DNA from: an uncultured Lachnospiraceae bacterium
Lineage (GTDB): Bacteria; Bacillota; Clostridia; Lachnospirales; Lachnospiraceae
Length of the DNA stretch: 6,755 bases
Direction of reading: 5' to 3'
Assembly: GCA_902783295.1 (NCBI GenBank)
Contig: CACZQT010000332.1
Location: forward strand, 1 to 6,755
Part shown: positions 6,371-6,755 of the stretch, one piece after another
Layout: each line of letters starts with the position of its first letter
How positions within the stretch are numbered: position 1 is the first letter of the stretch
Made by a program: the position numbers and the translations under genes
Notes under the pieces: generated by a model
What the model was told of the DNA's origin: nothing
The model's input: the letters and a program-made list of their open reading frames with translations, nothing else
Databases searched by the model: none

Positions 6371-6755
6371 TCAGCCGAACGAACCCTTGGTTTCTATATT
6401 TTCTCCGGATGCCACGGCTTTCAGGTCCTGGATCACATATTCCACCGTTCGTACGAACATAAAGGTGAATACGATCATCAGGGCAATTGCGTATACATTT
6501 TTCGGGACGCCGAAAATACCGGACTTAAACTTCCGCAAAGCGGGAAGAGAAGCATTGAAGCAGTAAATCAGCACTCCGTAGCAGACCAGGGTCAGGATAT
6601 CCGCCAGTGCAGCGATCATCCCCTTCGGGCGGCCTTTCATTCCTTTTACAAAGACATCCACTACAATGTATTTCTTCCGGTAGCAGACCACTGCACAGCC
6701 GAAAAGAACCATGGCAGTAAAAGCAAAACCTGCCAGTTCTTCCGCTCCGAGAATC
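6371..6755 (-). CDS. TRAP transporter small permease, DctQ type (5' end outside window)
   Basis: DctQ proteins are the small membrane subunit of tripartite ATP-independent periplasmic transporters, which import C4-dicarboxylates, sialic acid, sugar acids or similar anions with an extracellular binding protein (DctP) and the large permease (DctM). About 127 residues are visible. EELAGFAFTAMVLFGCAVVCYRKK is the family's conserved E-x-L-x-x-x-x-F end of the first cytoplasmic region running into a membrane segment, followed by a V-D-V-F motif. Two more membrane segments follow (ADILTLVCYGVLIYCF and YAIALMIVFTFMFVRTVEYV), and a short hydrophilic tail ends in GSFG. The open frame continues to the window edge without a convincing start, so the first membrane helix lies outside; the internal ATG at 6712 would cut into a conserved helix. 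The substrate cannot be told. No DctM gene follows, so this gene appears to close its operon. Confidence 0.85.
   Translation of the reverse strand, partial: ILGAEELAGFAFTAMVLFGCAVVCYRKKYIVVDVFVKGMKGRPKGMIAALADILTLVCYGVLIYCFNASLPALRKFKSGIFGVPKNVYAIALMIVFTFMFVRTVEYVIQDLKAVASGENIETKGSFG

Noticed and set aside
6366..6566. Plus-strand open frame of 66 codons at the TRAP end
   Set aside because: It is antisense to the clear DctQ-type permease and has no features of its own.

Overview
The window looks like a chromosomal segment of a Gram-positive anaerobic gut-type Clostridia, most likely Lachnospiraceae. The reasons are a base composition slightly above half G+C by eye, strong AGGAGG-type ribosome binding, a sigma-A style promoter, a lipobox signal peptide, and a giant surface protein built from repeat modules that I associate from memory with Lachnospiraceae and related Firmicutes. 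The assignment is inference; there is no rRNA or marker gene here. All supported genes lie on the minus strand, so transcription runs from high to low coordinates.

Layout in transcription order. (1) 6755-6371: the 3' part of a TRAP-transporter small permease (DctQ type), cut by the window edge. (2) 6344-6301: a hairpin that looks like its terminator. (3) 6277-6190: a well-formed promoter with consensus TTGACA and extended -10, a short leader with a small hairpin flanked by a 7-base direct repeat, and a strong Shine-Dalgarno. (4) 6189-196: one uninterrupted gene for a lipoprotein of 1997 residues, filling nearly 90% of the window. (5) 195-72: a spacer with a 9-bp perfect inverted repeat. (6) 71-1: the first codons of a GNAT-family acetyltransferase, cut by the other edge.

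The lipoprotein is the item of interest. After a lipobox (LTAGC, Cys29) it carries seven tandem modules with an F-S-G-Y/F-D/E-G-Y-G signature (about residues 41-884), then about 200 residues of unrecognised sequence, then a block in which C-type-lectin-like domains alternate with NPCBM-like carbohydrate-binding modules (order: lectin, NPCBM, NPCBM, lectin, NPCBM, acidic linker, NPCBM). No catalytic domain was recognised. The simplest reading is a long lipid-anchored stalk presenting a multivalent glycan-binding head. That function is inferred from domain types.

The TRAP permease and acetyltransferase seem to be ordinary neighbours. The terminator and dedicated promoter suggest the lipoprotein is transcribed separately from the transporter. 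I saw no tRNA, rRNA, CRISPR, insertion sequence or phage gene.
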